From assembly GCF_003859805.1 (NCBI RefSeq), contig NZ_RQZG01000015.1:1-64000 (forward strand): 64,000 nucleotides of DNA, given 5' to 3'. The position numbers and the translations under genes were made by a program. Below, in pieces: positions 51,986-60,542 of the stretch. A model generated the notes under the pieces. The model saw nothing but the letters and a program-made list of their open reading frames with translations. It did no database searches and was not told the origin of the DNA. Position 1 is the first letter of the stretch. Each line of letters begins with the position of its first letter. The DNA is from Arachnia propionica. Lineage in GTDB: Bacteria > Actinomycetota > Actinomycetes > Propionibacteriales > Propionibacteriaceae.

Positions 51986-52930
51986 TCACGGCTCGCGAGG
52001 TCCGTGTCTCGTCCCGAGCTCTTCCAGCATGGCCAGCACCTCGGGGCAGACCTCGCACTCGGGTTCGGCACTGTCCACCGGGTGTCCCAGCGACGCCAGG
52101 ACGGCATCCACCACCTCGAACCGACCACGTCCCATGCCGTCGCTCATCTTCACCGCGACCCCGGTACCGTCCGGTAGACCCACCGCGAGCACCCCCTCGG
52201 CCCCGATCTTGGCGATGGCACCGGGGACCTGCGTGGTGAGCCGCACCACCGCGTGACCGATCCCGGAGGTGTACTCGGGATGCTGCCGGAAGGCGTCGGC
52301 GACGAGTCGCCCGGGACCGTCGCTCTCCGCGGCGATCCGACCGAATCCGGCCGCCAGTCCGGGCAGTGTGGTCGCGAAGGCCGGAGCGGTGCACCCGTCG
52401 ACCACCGGCTCCCCCACCACGCCGCAGTACTCCTCGACGGTGGCACGGATCTGCTGCTGGAGTGGGTGTGCCGGGTCCAGACAGCCCTCCGATGGCCACC
52501 CGGCCAGCTGACAGGTGCGCAGCATCGCTGCGTGTTTGCCTGAGCAGTTGTGGGCCAACGGTTCCTTGCCCCGACCCGCGAGATGCCAGGCACGCAGTGC
52601 CTCCGGGTCCTGCGGCAGGTCCGGGGTGTGCCGGAAGTCGTCGACGGTCAGACCCGAGCGCGACAGGATCTCGAGAGCACCGGCGAGGTGGATGTCCTGT
52701 CCGGTGTGGGATGCCCCGGCCAATGCGAGCAGCTCCTCAGTGAGATCCAGGCCGTTGCGCAGCATCGCGACCACCTGGAACGGCTTCAGGGCGGATCTCG
52801 GCAGGACCGGCGCGGCCATGTCCCCCAGGGCCAGCAGCGTCCCTTCTGGCCCGACGACGCAGACCCTCCCCCGGTGGTGCGACTCCGCCACCCACCCACG
52901 ATGCACGGTTCCCAGCAACAGATCGAACAC
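51986..52930 (-). CDS. Asparaginase (type II-like family, PF06089)
   Basis: 314 residues, no signal peptide. The N-terminus VAESHHRGRVCVV, the conserved RSALKPFQVVAML, LALAGASHTGQDIH, HNCSGKHAAML and DGCTAPAFATTLPGLA match the PF06089 asparaginase family, distinct from the classical E. coli enzymes. It should hydrolyse L-asparagine to aspartate and ammonia. The GTG start has TAGACT 6 bases upstream and no Shine-Dalgarno. Confidence 0.88.
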   Translation of the reverse strand: MFDLLLGTVHRGWVAESHHRGRVCVVGPEGTLLALGDMAAPVLPRSALKPFQVVAMLRNGLDLTEELLALAGASHTGQDIHLAGALEILSRSGLTVDDFRHTPDLPQDPEALRAWHLAGRGKEPLAHNCSGKHAAMLRTCQLAGWPSEGCLDPAHPLQQQIRATVEEYCGVVGEPVVDGCTAPAFATTLPGLAAGFGRIAAESDGPGRLVADAFRQHPEYTSGIGHAVVRLTTQVPGAIAKIGAEGVLAVGLPDGTGVAVKMSDGMGRGRFEVVDAVLASLGHPVDSAEPECEVCPEVLAMLEELGTRHGPREP

Positions 52931-52936
52931 GAGCGC

Positions 52937-52942
52937 AGTCTA
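52937..52942 (-). promoter_or_regulatory. -10 element of a probable leaderless promoter (asparaginase gene)
   Basis: TAGACT on the minus strand ends 6 bases before the GTG start at 52930. No ribosome-binding sequence lies between. Confidence 0.5.
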
Positions 52943-53316
52943 GCCAGACGGTTGTGTGCTGGGGCTCGCCCGGGGTCCGGCCGCAGCCACCTCAGCCTTC
53001 TTCCACTTCTTCCCTCAGCCCCTTCCGCGGGCTCCACCCGACGCTTCACGGGAATCATCCAGGCCGGCTTCCGTGCGGTCATTCCAGCCGCTGGTCGAGC
53101 CGCGAAGCGAGCGCGCCGAGCCCTTGGGACCGCCTGCTGAGGCCGACCCCCTGGTCTCGACCAGGACTGCTGGCCAGCACTCGCGGCCCGGTGTGAGCAG
53201 CGAACGAGCAGACCACGGACGGCCCTCCCCGAGTCAGCGCCGCTCTGGCTGTTTCGTGGAATGCATCTCCTGACTCCCGTTCCGACAGTGTTCGGACGTG
53301 CCCCTTCCCACTGGGC
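52943..53316. other. Gene-free interval with a palindromic repeat element
   Basis: About 370 bases between asparaginase and the CPBP protease gene. It is rich in C and CT runs (CTTCTTCC near 52998-53012) and contains the REP-like element at 53091-53164. No ORF with a credible start or known domain was found on either strand. Confidence 0.5.
53091..53164. repeat. REP-like palindromic element
   Basis: CTGGTCGAGCCGCGAAGCGAGCG opens the element as CTGGTCGAG, and CTGGTCTCGACCAG closes it, giving CTGGTCGAG...CTCGACCAG ends that can pair over 74 bases, plus an internal short palindrome. Elements with TGGTCGAG...CTCGACCA ends are common intergenic repeats in actinobacterial genomes. Only one copy is in the window. 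Confidence 0.55.
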
Positions 53317-54207
53317 TCAGGGGGTGAGGTCCGCCAGGTTCATACGGCGTCCGATCCACCACGCCAGGAGGGCACAGAGAGCGAAGCTGCCGAGTGCGAG
53401 TGCGCTGGCGCTCCAGCTGATCGCCGTGACCGCTGCCGCCGTCGCGACACCCCCACTGATCAAGGCATACCCGAAGGCCATGAGGTTGTTCACGACGTGA
53501 ATCGCGATGGCGGCCTCCAGGCCGCCGGTGACGACCACGAGGGCACCGGCGATGAGCCCGAACCCGAGGCGGTGGAGGAACAGCGCCTGGTTCTGGGGAC
53601 CGTGCATGAGTGCGAAGACCAGTGATGCGGCCAGCACTCCGATCCAGGCATGTCCCGTCGCCGAGCCGACGCTCTGCTGCAGGTAGCCGCGGAAGAAGAC
53701 CTCCTCAGCAGCGGCCTGGAGCGGGGAGGTGACCAGGATGATGGCCAGGTAGACGTACCACTGGGGCTGGGCCTCCTGCCACGCCAGACTCCGGGCCTCG
53801 GGACCGACCCACAGGATGATGTTGAGCACCACCACTGCCATGAGGGAACAGATCACGAGGTAGCGCCAGCGCATCCCCGGCTGCACCGAGGCCGTCCACC
53901 GCCAGCTCGCGTGATGCAGGTACCGCATGAGGACCAGGGCGATCAGGATCATGGAGGCCAGCCCCAGATGTGTGGCCAGCACACCCTCGGGAAAGTGGTA
54001 GGCCAGGGCATCCCTCAAGTAGTCGGGGACGTCGTCCGGTTGCCGGAACGTCGTCGCAAGGCCCAGGACCAGCAGGCTGACGACGCCGGGAAGCAGCAGG
54101 GCCAGGAGCAGGGCGACGATCGTCCCGATCAGCAACCGCCACGGCACCTGGCCGTACAGGACCAGTGGATGCCTGACCCCCGTGCGTGGAACCCACTGCC
54201 CCCTCAT
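53317..54207 (-). CDS. CPBP family intramembrane metalloprotease
   Basis: 296 residues with seven to eight membrane helices. The glutamic protease signature is complete: EEVFFRGYLQ near 171-180 (motif 1), FALMHGPQN near 206-214 (motif 2, FxxxH) and HVVNNLMA (motif 3, HxxxN). Related proteins process prenylated peptides or protect against own bacteriocins. The start overlaps the FAH-family stop by 4 bases (ATGA), so the genes are coupled although no functional link is known. Confidence 0.9.
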   Translation of the reverse strand: MRGQWVPRTGVRHPLVLYGQVPWRLLIGTIVALLLALLLPGVVSLLVLGLATTFRQPDDVPDYLRDALAYHFPEGVLATHLGLASMILIALVLMRYLHHASWRWTASVQPGMRWRYLVICSLMAVVVLNIILWVGPEARSLAWQEAQPQWYVYLAIILVTSPLQAAAEEVFFRGYLQQSVGSATGHAWIGVLAASLVFALMHGPQNQALFLHRLGFGLIAGALVVVTGGLEAAIAIHVVNNLMAFGYALISGGVATAAAVTAISWSASALALGSFALCALLAWWIGRRMNLADLTP

Positions 54208-55001
54208 GCCTTGACCACGGGATTGCTCAGGCTCCCCAGGCCGTCGATCTCGACGGTGACGACATCGCCGTCGGCCATCGGCCCCACCCCGGCCGGTGTG
54301 CCGGTGAGGATGACGTCACCCGGCAGCAGCGTCATGGTGGCGGAGATGTGGACCACCAGTTCGGCGATTCCCCGCACGAGCTGCGAGGTGTTGCCCTGCT
54401 GGCGCAGTTCGTCACCGACTCGGGTCTCGATCCCCAGGTGTCCTGCCTCCGCCAGCGTGAGATGGGTGTTGATCCAGGGCCCGAGCGGGCAGAAGGTGTC
54501 CGCCCCCTTGGCCCGGGTCCACTGCTCCACCTGCCAGTCACGGGCGGTGACGTCATTGGCGATGGTGTACCCGAAGATCACCTCGGGCACCCGCTCCAGG
54601 GGGACCTGCTTGCAGAAACGACCGATGACCACGGCCAGTTCGCCCTCGTGGTGCAGGTCCTCACAGCCCTCGGGTCGCACGATCGGTTCATTCGGCCCGA
54701 TGACCGAGGTGTTCGGTTTCAGGAAGAGCAGCGGTGACTCGGGCACCTCGTTGCCCAGTTCCGCCGCGTGGTCGGCGTAGTTGCGTCCCACCCCGATGAT
54801 CTTGCTGCGCGGGATGACCGGGGCCAGCAACCTGACCTCGGCCAGGTCGAACCTCGCTCCCGTGTAGTTGACCGGCACCCCTGCCAAGGGGTCACCGGTG
54901 ATGGCGGCGATCGTGTCGGGATGTTCCCCACCGTCGACGGCCAGTTCGATGATGCCGTAGGCAGGGTCCTGACCTGCAGCGGCGAAACGGGCGATGCGCA
55001 T
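54204..55001 (-). CDS. Fumarylacetoacetate hydrolase family protein
   Basis: 265 residues from the ATG at 55001. The C-terminal FAH fold is clear: [39 protein letters not shown] with the metal-binding E-x-E/D set, [14 protein letters not shown] and [16 protein letters not shown]. Members are acylpyruvases, oxaloacetate decarboxylases or homoprotocatechuate isomerases; no aromatic-pathway gene is near, so an acylpyruvate or oxaloacetate substrate is likelier. It is probably leaderless, with TAGGCT 7 bases before the ATG. Confidence 0.9.
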   Translation of the reverse strand: MRIARFAAAGQDPAYGIIELAVDGGEHPDTIAAITGDPLAGVPVNYTGARFDLAEVRLLAPVIPRSKIIGVGRNYADHAAELGNEVPESPLLFLKPNTSVIGPNEPIVRPEGCEDLHHEGELAVVIGRFCKQVPLERVPEVIFGYTIANDVTARDWQVEQWTRAKGADTFCPLGPWINTHLTLAEAGHLGIETRVGDELRQQGNTSQLVRGIAELVVHISATMTLLPGDVILTGTPAGVGPMADGDVVTVEIDGLGSLSNPVVKA

Positions 55002-55008
55002 GGAGGGC

Positions 55009-55014
55009 AGCCTA
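55009..55014 (-). promoter_or_regulatory. -10 element of a probable leaderless promoter (FAH-family gene)
   Basis: TAGGCT on the minus strand ends 7 bases before the ATG at 55001. There is no Shine-Dalgarno. Confidence 0.45.
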
Positions 55015-55070
55015 CCGGAGGGCACATCTCGCGAGGTGGGCAACACATCCTCCCCGTCGGGGCCAACCTC

Positions 55071-55076
55071 TAGTCT
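55071..55076 (+). promoter_or_regulatory. -10 element of a probable leaderless promoter (leuB)
   Basis: TAGTCT ends 7 bases before the leuB ATG, the same hexamer as before the divergent leuC regulator gene. No Shine-Dalgarno is present. It is divergent from the FAH promoter within an 82-base gap. Confidence 0.5.
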
Positions 55077-55083
55077 TCGCGCC

Positions 55084-56136
55084 ATGACGAAACAGCGCTT
55101 GGCAGTCATCGGAGGCGACGGCATCGGTCCGGAGGTGACTGCGGAGGCTCTCAAGGTGCTGCACGCGGTGGCTGGGCCCGACACCTTCGAGGAGATCCAC
55201 TACGACCTCGGTGCCGAGAGGTGGCAACGCACCGGTGAGGTGCTGCCGGACACGGTCCTTGAGGAGCTCCGGACGGTGGATGCCATCGTGCTCGGTGCCG
55301 TCGGTGCCGCACCGGGGTCGAAGGCCATCCCTTCGGGTCTGCTGGAACGTGGTCTGCTGCTCAAACTCCGTTTCGCCCTCGACCACGGGGTGAACCTGCG
55401 CCCCTCACGCCTCCACGCCGGGGTCCCCACCCCCCTCTCCCCCGAGGTCGTGGCCAGGGGGGACATCGACTTCGTCGTGGTACGGGAGGGCACCGAGGGC
55501 CTGTACTGCGGCAACGGCGGCACCGTTCGTCCCGGAACCCCTCAGGAGATCGCCACGGAGGTCTCGGTCAACACCGCCTTCGCGGTGGAACGGGTGATCC
55601 GTGACGCCTTCCAGCGGGCCCGTGCCCGCCGAGGCAGGCTGACCCTGCTCCACAAGCACAATGTGCTGGTCCATGCCGGCGGGCTGTGGAACCGACTGTT
55701 CGCCGAGGTGGGTGAGGAATTCCCGGACGTGACGCGTTCCTACCTGCACATCGACGCCGCCATGATCGCGATGGTGGTCGAACCGTCACGGTTCGACGTG
55801 ATCGTCACCGACAACCTGTTCGGTGACATCATCACCGATCTCGCTGCCGCGGTCACGGGCGGGATCGGGCTGGCGGCCTCGGCCAACATCAACACCTCCG
55901 GTGAGTACCCCTCGATGTTCGAGCCGGTGCACGGCTCCGCACCGGACATCGCCGGCCAGGGGATCGCGGACCCGACGGCGGCCATCAGCTCAGCCGCGCT
56001 GCTGCTGGCCCACCTCGGTCGGGAGGACCTGGCGGCCCGGATCGACGAGGCGGTGGCTCACGACATCGCCACCCGTCCCGTCGGTCCGGTGCTGACGGTT
56101 GAGGTCGGCGACCGGATCGCAGCCGCCGTCTCCTGA
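55084..56136 (+). CDS. leuB: 3-isopropylmalate dehydrogenase
   Basis: 350 residues. It oxidises 3-isopropylmalate in leucine synthesis with [12 protein letters not shown] at 9-17 starts the fold. [15 protein letters not shown] supplies substrate-binding arginines, [15 protein letters not shown] follows, and [18 protein letters not shown] carries the metal aspartates. The C-terminal [19 protein letters not shown] is diagnostic. It is unlinked from leuCD by about 4 kb, as in many actinobacteria. Confidence 0.97.
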   Translation: MTKQRLAVIGGDGIGPEVTAEALKVLHAVAGPDTFEEIHYDLGAERWQRTGEVLPDTVLEELRTVDAIVLGAVGAAPGSKAIPSGLLERGLLLKLRFALDHGVNLRPSRLHAGVPTPLSPEVVARGDIDFVVVREGTEGLYCGNGGTVRPGTPQEIATEVSVNTAFAVERVIRDAFQRARARRGRLTLLHKHNVLVHAGGLWNRLFAEVGEEFPDVTRSYLHIDAAMIAMVVEPSRFDVIVTDNLFGDIITDLAAAVTGGIGLAASANINTSGEYPSMFEPVHGSAPDIAGQGIADPTAAISSAALLLAHLGREDLAARIDEAVAHDIATRPVGPVLTVEVGDRIAAAVS

Positions 56137-56150
56137 ACCCTGGAGGGACT

Positions 56151-56183
56151 AGGCGACGGCCGGGGTGCTCCCGGCCGTCGCCT
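56151..56183. terminator. Bidirectional terminator between leuB and the flotillin gene
   Basis: A 14-base perfect stem (AGGCGACGGCCGGG and its complement) with a 5-base loop lies between two convergent stops. Confidence 0.85.
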
Positions 56184-56201
56184 CGTGTTGCCTGACCTGG
56201 G

Positions 56202-57728
56202 TCAGGCCTCGCTGGTCTCCCCCTTCACGACGGTTCCCTGGGCCGGGGATCCCTTCGCGGAGGTGCGGGACTTCAGGATGTCCAACAGATCGATGCCGGT
56301 GGTGTTGCGGATCATCTCCACCGTCTGCAGGACGTTGTCGTTGATCTGCCGGGGCAGTGCGGCAGCCCCCTCGGTCGAGACGACGGTGAGCTTGTCGATG
56401 GCACCCATCGGGGCCGCGACCTTCTCGGCCACCTGGGGCAGGACCTCGACCAGCATCTGCAGGATCGCCGCCTCGTTGTAGTTGGCGAATGCCGCAGCGC
56501 GCTTGTCCATCGCCTCGGCCTCGGCGGTACCGATGGCGAGCACCGCGGCCGCCTTGGCATCGCCCTCGGCCCGGGTGGCCTCCGCCTCGGCGATACGACG
56601 GGCCTTCTCGGCCTCACCCCGACGAGCACCCTCGATGGCCTCGGCCTCGGCCAGCGCGGCACGACGCTGCTTCTCGCCCTCACCGGTCAGACGAGCGGTC
56701 TCGGCCGCCGCCTCGGCCTGCGCGATGGCTGCGGCCTTGCGGGCCTCGGCCTCGAAGATCTCCGAGTTGCGACGCGCCTGCGCCTGGGTCTCGGTCTCGT
56801 ACCGCTTCGCGTCGGCGGGCTTGCGGACCTCGGTGTCGAGCTGGCGGTCCTTCAGCGCCGCCTGCCGGACGGCCACCTTCTCCTGCTCGGCGAGGATCGC
56901 CTGGTCACGGTCCGCCTGGGCGAGCGGACCGGAGGCCGCTGCCTGGGCGCGAGCCGCGTCGGTCTCGGCCTTGATCTCGGCCTCCTTGAGCACCAGGGCC
57001 CGCTCGGAGATGGCGATCTCCTGTTCGGCGGCGAGCCTTGCCTGCTCGGCCTCCCGACGCGCCTCGGCCTCCGCGATGGCTGCGATCTGTCCGACCTTCG
57101 CGGACTCGGGACGCCCAAGGTCCGACAGGTAGGTGCCGTCATCGGTGATGTCCTGGATCTGGAAGGTGTCGAGCACCAGTCCCTGACCGGTGAGCGAGGC
57201 CTCCGACTCGTCGGCGACCCGCTGCGCGAAGGCCGCCCGGTCACGAATGATCTGCTCCACGGAGAGGCCACCGACGATGGAGCGCAGCGCACCGGCGAGG
57301 GTCTCCTGCGTGAAGGTCTCGATCTCCTCCTGCTGCATCAGGAATCGCTGGGCCGCGGCACGGATCGAGTCCTCGTTGCCACCGACCTTGACGATGGCCA
57401 CGCCGTCGAGGTTGAGCTTGATGCCCTGCCCGGAGACCGCGTTGCGGATCTGCACCATGATGCGACGGCTGGAGAGGTCCAGCACGTGGAGGCGCTGGAT
57501 GAGTGGGATGACGAAGACGCCACCGCCCATGATGACCTTCTGACCGGACAGGTCGGTCGAGACCATGCCGGTCTCAGGATTGGTGACGGCCTTCCCCTTC
57601 TGGCCTGTGATGATGTACGCCTCGTTCGGGCGGGCCACCCGGTACCGGCTGGCGATCAACCAGATCACCAGCACGGCGAGGATGATGACCCCTCCCACAC
57701 CGGTGAGGAGGGAAGCGAGTTCTGGCAT
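56202..57728 (-). CDS. Flotillin family (SPFH/band 7) protein
   Basis: 508 residues. An N-terminal membrane helix (about 8-27) anchors it; the SPFH domain covers about 30-190 (NEAYIITGQKGKAV, VIPLIQRLHVLDLSSRRI). A long Ala/Glu/Arg-rich coiled coil with EA repeats spans about 210-420, and a C-terminal oligomerisation part follows. Bacterial flotillins organise membrane microdomains. The NfeD-type gene 13 bases upstream is the usual partner (FloT/YuaF arrangement). Confidence 0.94.
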   Translation of the reverse strand: MPELASLLTGVGGVIILAVLVIWLIASRYRVARPNEAYIITGQKGKAVTNPETGMVSTDLSGQKVIMGGGVFVIPLIQRLHVLDLSSRRIMVQIRNAVSGQGIKLNLDGVAIVKVGGNEDSIRAAAQRFLMQQEEIETFTQETLAGALRSIVGGLSVEQIIRDRAAFAQRVADESEASLTGQGLVLDTFQIQDITDDGTYLSDLGRPESAKVGQIAAIAEAEARREAEQARLAAEQEIAISERALVLKEAEIKAETDAARAQAAASGPLAQADRDQAILAEQEKVAVRQAALKDRQLDTEVRKPADAKRYETETQAQARRNSEIFEAEARKAAAIAQAEAAAETARLTGEGEKQRRAALAEAEAIEGARRGEAEKARRIAEAEATRAEGDAKAAAVLAIGTAEAEAMDKRAAAFANYNEAAILQMLVEVLPQVAEKVAAPMGAIDKLTVVSTEGAAALPRQINDNVLQTVEMIRNTTGIDLLDILKSRTSAKGSPAQGTVVKGETSEA

Positions 57729-57741
57729 TGATGATCCTTTC

Positions 57742-58251
57742 TTAGCGGGGAGGCAGTTCGGCGGTCACGGGTCTGACCTCGACGGCCGTCGGGGAGATGA
57801 TGGCCGAGACCCAGACCTGGGTGCCGGCTGGGATGGAGACCTCGGAGGATGCGGCACGTTTGTCGTGGGAGCCGTGGATGTGGACCTCGCCGAAACCGAC
57901 CGCGGGGATGTCCGTCACGACCCGGGCCTCGGCCCCGATGAGTGAGTTGTTGCTGACCGCGGCCCCCGTCTCTCCCCGCTTCAGCCAGCGGGTCAGAGCG
58001 ATGGCTCCCCACGCGGCGACGATGCCGCAGACGATGCCGACCGGCACCATCAGCCACAGTGTCTCGGCGAAGGCCGAGGCGGCCACACCACCGAAGCCGA
58101 AGGCTCCGACGAAGGCCGCGAGGGCTGCGAGCGAGAAGATCTCCGAGTCGAAGCCGTCGAAGTGGAATGCCGCCTCGAAGAAGTCACCGAGGATGATGGA
58201 GGCCACGAGGAACAAGGAACCAGCAATTCCCAGGATGAGAAAGATGCTCAT
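57742..58251 (-). CDS. NfeD-like membrane protein
   Basis: 169 residues. About three membrane helices lie between residues 3 and 90. A soluble beta-rich OB-like domain (about 100-169: SLIGAEARVVTDI, GEVHIHGSHDKRAASSEV, IPAGTQVWVSAII) matches the NfeD C-terminal fold. The short form without a protease domain is the type paired with flotillins. GGGAGGATCC precedes the ATG. Confidence 0.88.
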   Translation of the reverse strand: MSIFLILGIAGSLFLVASIILGDFFEAAFHFDGFDSEIFSLAALAAFVGAFGFGGVAASAFAETLWLMVPVGIVCGIVAAWGAIALTRWLKRGETGAAVSNNSLIGAEARVVTDIPAVGFGEVHIHGSHDKRAASSEVSIPAGTQVWVSAIISPTAVEVRPVTAELPPR

Positions 58252-58350
58252 GGCCAGGATCCTCCCGTTTTTCGTGTCTCACAAGCCTACCAACCGGAGG
58301 GGTCACGCCGTCATCCGGTCCTGGCCGTTCCCGGACCACAGGGATCGGGC

Positions 58351-59121
58351 TCAGTCGTCCCCCACCACGACCACTTCGATGCCCCGTGCCTCGAAGGGGG
58401 CGAGCTGGTCCGGCTGCACCGAGGAGTCAGTGACCAGGGTCCACGGACCGGGCAGCTGGACCCACGACTTGAAGGGACGCTGACCGAGCTTCTCCGCGTG
58501 CATGAGCAGGAAGACCCTGGCCCCGGCACGGGCCATGAGCTGTTTGAGCCGGGTCTGCACGACCGAGGCCTCGCACACGCCCCGGTCGGCCGTGACCGCA
58601 TCCGCCCCCAGGAAGACCAGGTCGAAGTACCAGCGCTCCAGCGCCTCCTCGGTGAGCGGACCGACGAAACCTTGACTCAGGTCACGGAACGTGCCTCCCA
58701 GCAGCACCCGTTCGATGTCCGGCACACCGGCGAGTTCATGGAAGGGGGTGAGGCCGGTCGTGACGACGGTCAGCGGATGGGTCGTGCGCAGATGACAGGC
58801 GACCTGCGCGGTCGTGGTCCCGGCATCCAGCAGGATCGTGTCCCCGGGGCTGACCTGTTCTGCCGCCCAGCGGCCGATCCGTTGTTTCGCGGCTCCCCCT
58901 CTCAACGCCCGTTCCTGCAACGTGGCCTCCTGATGGTCACGGGACCGAGGAATCACCCCACCGTAGGTGCGGGCGATGGTCTCGGACTCGACCAGCAGGG
59001 CCAGATCACGACGGATCGTCGACGGCGACACCTGGAAGGACGCCGCGAGCTCCTCGACGGTGGCCAGCCCGTTGGCATGCGCCAACATCGCAATCTGTTC
59101 ACGACGTTCCTCCGCCTTCAT
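58351..59121 (-). CDS. DeoR/GlpR family transcriptional regulator
   Basis: 256 residues. The helix-turn-helix (VEELAASFQVSPSTIRRDLALLVESE) leads into the wing IARTYGGVIP. The sensor domain shows LLDAGTTTAQVACHL, TVVTTGL, LLGGTFRDLSQGFVGP and FLGADAVTADRGVCEAS. It lies downstream of the SLC13-like transporter on the same strand but behind a strong hairpin, so it is likely the regulator of that locus, expressed at a lower level. Confidence 0.9.
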   Translation of the reverse strand: MKAEERREQIAMLAHANGLATVEELAASFQVSPSTIRRDLALLVESETIARTYGGVIPRSRDHQEATLQERALRGGAAKQRIGRWAAEQVSPGDTILLDAGTTTAQVACHLRTTHPLTVVTTGLTPFHELAGVPDIERVLLGGTFRDLSQGFVGPLTEEALERWYFDLVFLGADAVTADRGVCEASVVQTRLKQLMARAGARVFLLMHAEKLGQRPFKSWVQLPGPWTLVTDSSVQPDQLAPFEARGIEVVVVGDD

Positions 59122-59162
59122 CTGACCGCCCCTTCAGGTCCTTCCAGTCCTCCAGAGATGCT

Positions 59163-59198
59163 ACCGCCGTGCGTCACGGACCCGTGACGCACGGCGGT
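59163..59198 (-). terminator. Hairpin between the SLC13-like transporter and the DeoR regulator
   Basis: A 16-base perfect stem (ACCGCCGTGCGTCACG and its complement) with a GACC loop lies 15 bases past the transporter stop. It should end or reduce transcription into the regulator gene. Confidence 0.75.
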
Positions 59199-59212
59199 GG
59201 GGTTCGAGAGGA

Positions 59213-60487
59213 TCACATCGGGAAGAACAGCACCGCTGCACCGGTCAACGCGATGATGCGGATGAAGTACATCGGGATGGTGAACCTCCAGAAGTCCAGC
59301 AACCGGTACTTCCCCATGTCGTGGATCAGCGCGGGCATCCCGTCGATCGGCATGAAACCACCCTGCCATACCGCGATGGCCACCGCTGCCGCAGCCGCGA
59401 CGGGGCTGAGCCCGAGGCTGGTGCAGGTCGCGATCGCGATCGGCGCGAAGATCATCACCGACCCCATGTTGGACCCCGTCAGGGTGGCCGCGGTGCTGGT
59501 CAGCAGTGCGAACACGAGAACCAGCAGGAAGGGCGGCACACTGGCACCCACCCAGCCCGCGACGGCGTCGCCCACCAGTGCGGTGAACCCTGACCTGGCC
59601 AACGCGTCGGCCACCCCGATGACGCCGGCCATCATGAGGATGACAGGGGCGAACAGGTTCCCCCGGAACTCCTTGAAATCCACCATCTTGATGAACAGCA
59701 GCACGAATGCCGCCAGGCCGGGGGTGACATGGGCGAGATCACCGATCACGTTCATCAGCATCATGGCGATCACACTGACCACGAAGGCGCCGATCGTGAC
59801 GGCCTCCTTCCACGACGGATACGACTCCCCCTCCGCCAGCGACGAGGTGTCGACCGTCGGCTCGGCGATCGGATGGTCGGGAAGCAACCGGTATGCGAGC
59901 AACGCCCAGGCCAGGTAGGCCATCCCCATCACGAAGTTGACCAGGGAGAAGGTGACCATGGAGACGCTGCCCTTGAAGCCCGAGGCCTCCAGCACCGTGA
60001 CCATGACACCGTAGAGCAACGCAACGTTGATCGGCACCAGCGGGTGGTTGGTGGCGAAGCCGAGCGGCATCATCAGCCTTGATGTGGGCAGTTTCCGGTC
60101 ATAGGGGATGGTCGAGACCAGCGCGAGGATCAGCACGTAGTACCCGGTTGATCCGGTACCGGCCAGGGAGGCACCGAGCATCACGACGATCAGCAACGCG
60201 ATGTAGCTCTTGTACCCACCCTTCTCGACGAGGGAGGCCATGGAGTCCTTCACACGGCCGATGAGCTTCGTCTTCTGCAGGGCCGCCAGAGGCACCATGA
60301 AGAAGGCGATCATGAGGACGCTGGAGTTCACGAAGCCCGCGAAGGCCTCAGGGACCGTGGACAACCCGAAGACCACCAGCAGCAGACAGGCCACCAACGG
60401 CGGCGCCCCGAAGGGCAGCACGTCGAACATGATGAGGCCGATCATGATGACCAGGACCGCGAGGGCCAGGATCATGGACATCGTCAT
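59213..60487 (-). CDS. SLC13-like (ion transporter superfamily) carboxylate transporter
   Basis: 424 residues with about eleven membrane segments. The paired hairpin motifs of the superfamily are visible: GTGSTGYYVL in the first half, and STAATLTGSNMGSVMIFAPIAIAT in the second. A conserved TNHPLVPINVALLYG stretch lies between. Such proteins import di- or tricarboxylates or sugar acids with H+ or Na+. Its place with sugar-acid genes suggests a four-carbon or related sugar acid (inference). AAAGGAG precedes the ATG. Confidence 0.85.
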   Translation of the reverse strand: MTMSMILALAVLVIMIGLIMFDVLPFGAPPLVACLLLVVFGLSTVPEAFAGFVNSSVLMIAFFMVPLAALQKTKLIGRVKDSMASLVEKGGYKSYIALLIVVMLGASLAGTGSTGYYVLILALVSTIPYDRKLPTSRLMMPLGFATNHPLVPINVALLYGVMVTVLEASGFKGSVSMVTFSLVNFVMGMAYLAWALLAYRLLPDHPIAEPTVDTSSLAEGESYPSWKEAVTIGAFVVSVIAMMLMNVIGDLAHVTPGLAAFVLLFIKMVDFKEFRGNLFAPVILMMAGVIGVADALARSGFTALVGDAVAGWVGASVPPFLLVLVFALLTSTAATLTGSNMGSVMIFAPIAIATCTSLGLSPVAAAAAVAIAVWQGGFMPIDGMPALIHDMGKYRLLDFWRFTIPMYFIRIIALTGAAVLFFPM

Positions 60488-60542
60488 TGAGATTCACACT
60501 CCTTTGTGCCTTGCCCCTCACAGGGCGGAGGAGAGCGGCAGC

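Noticed and set aside
53091-53164. CRISPR or phage attachment site at the palindromic element
   Set aside because: Only one unit is present, with no spacers, no cas genes, and no integrase nearby.
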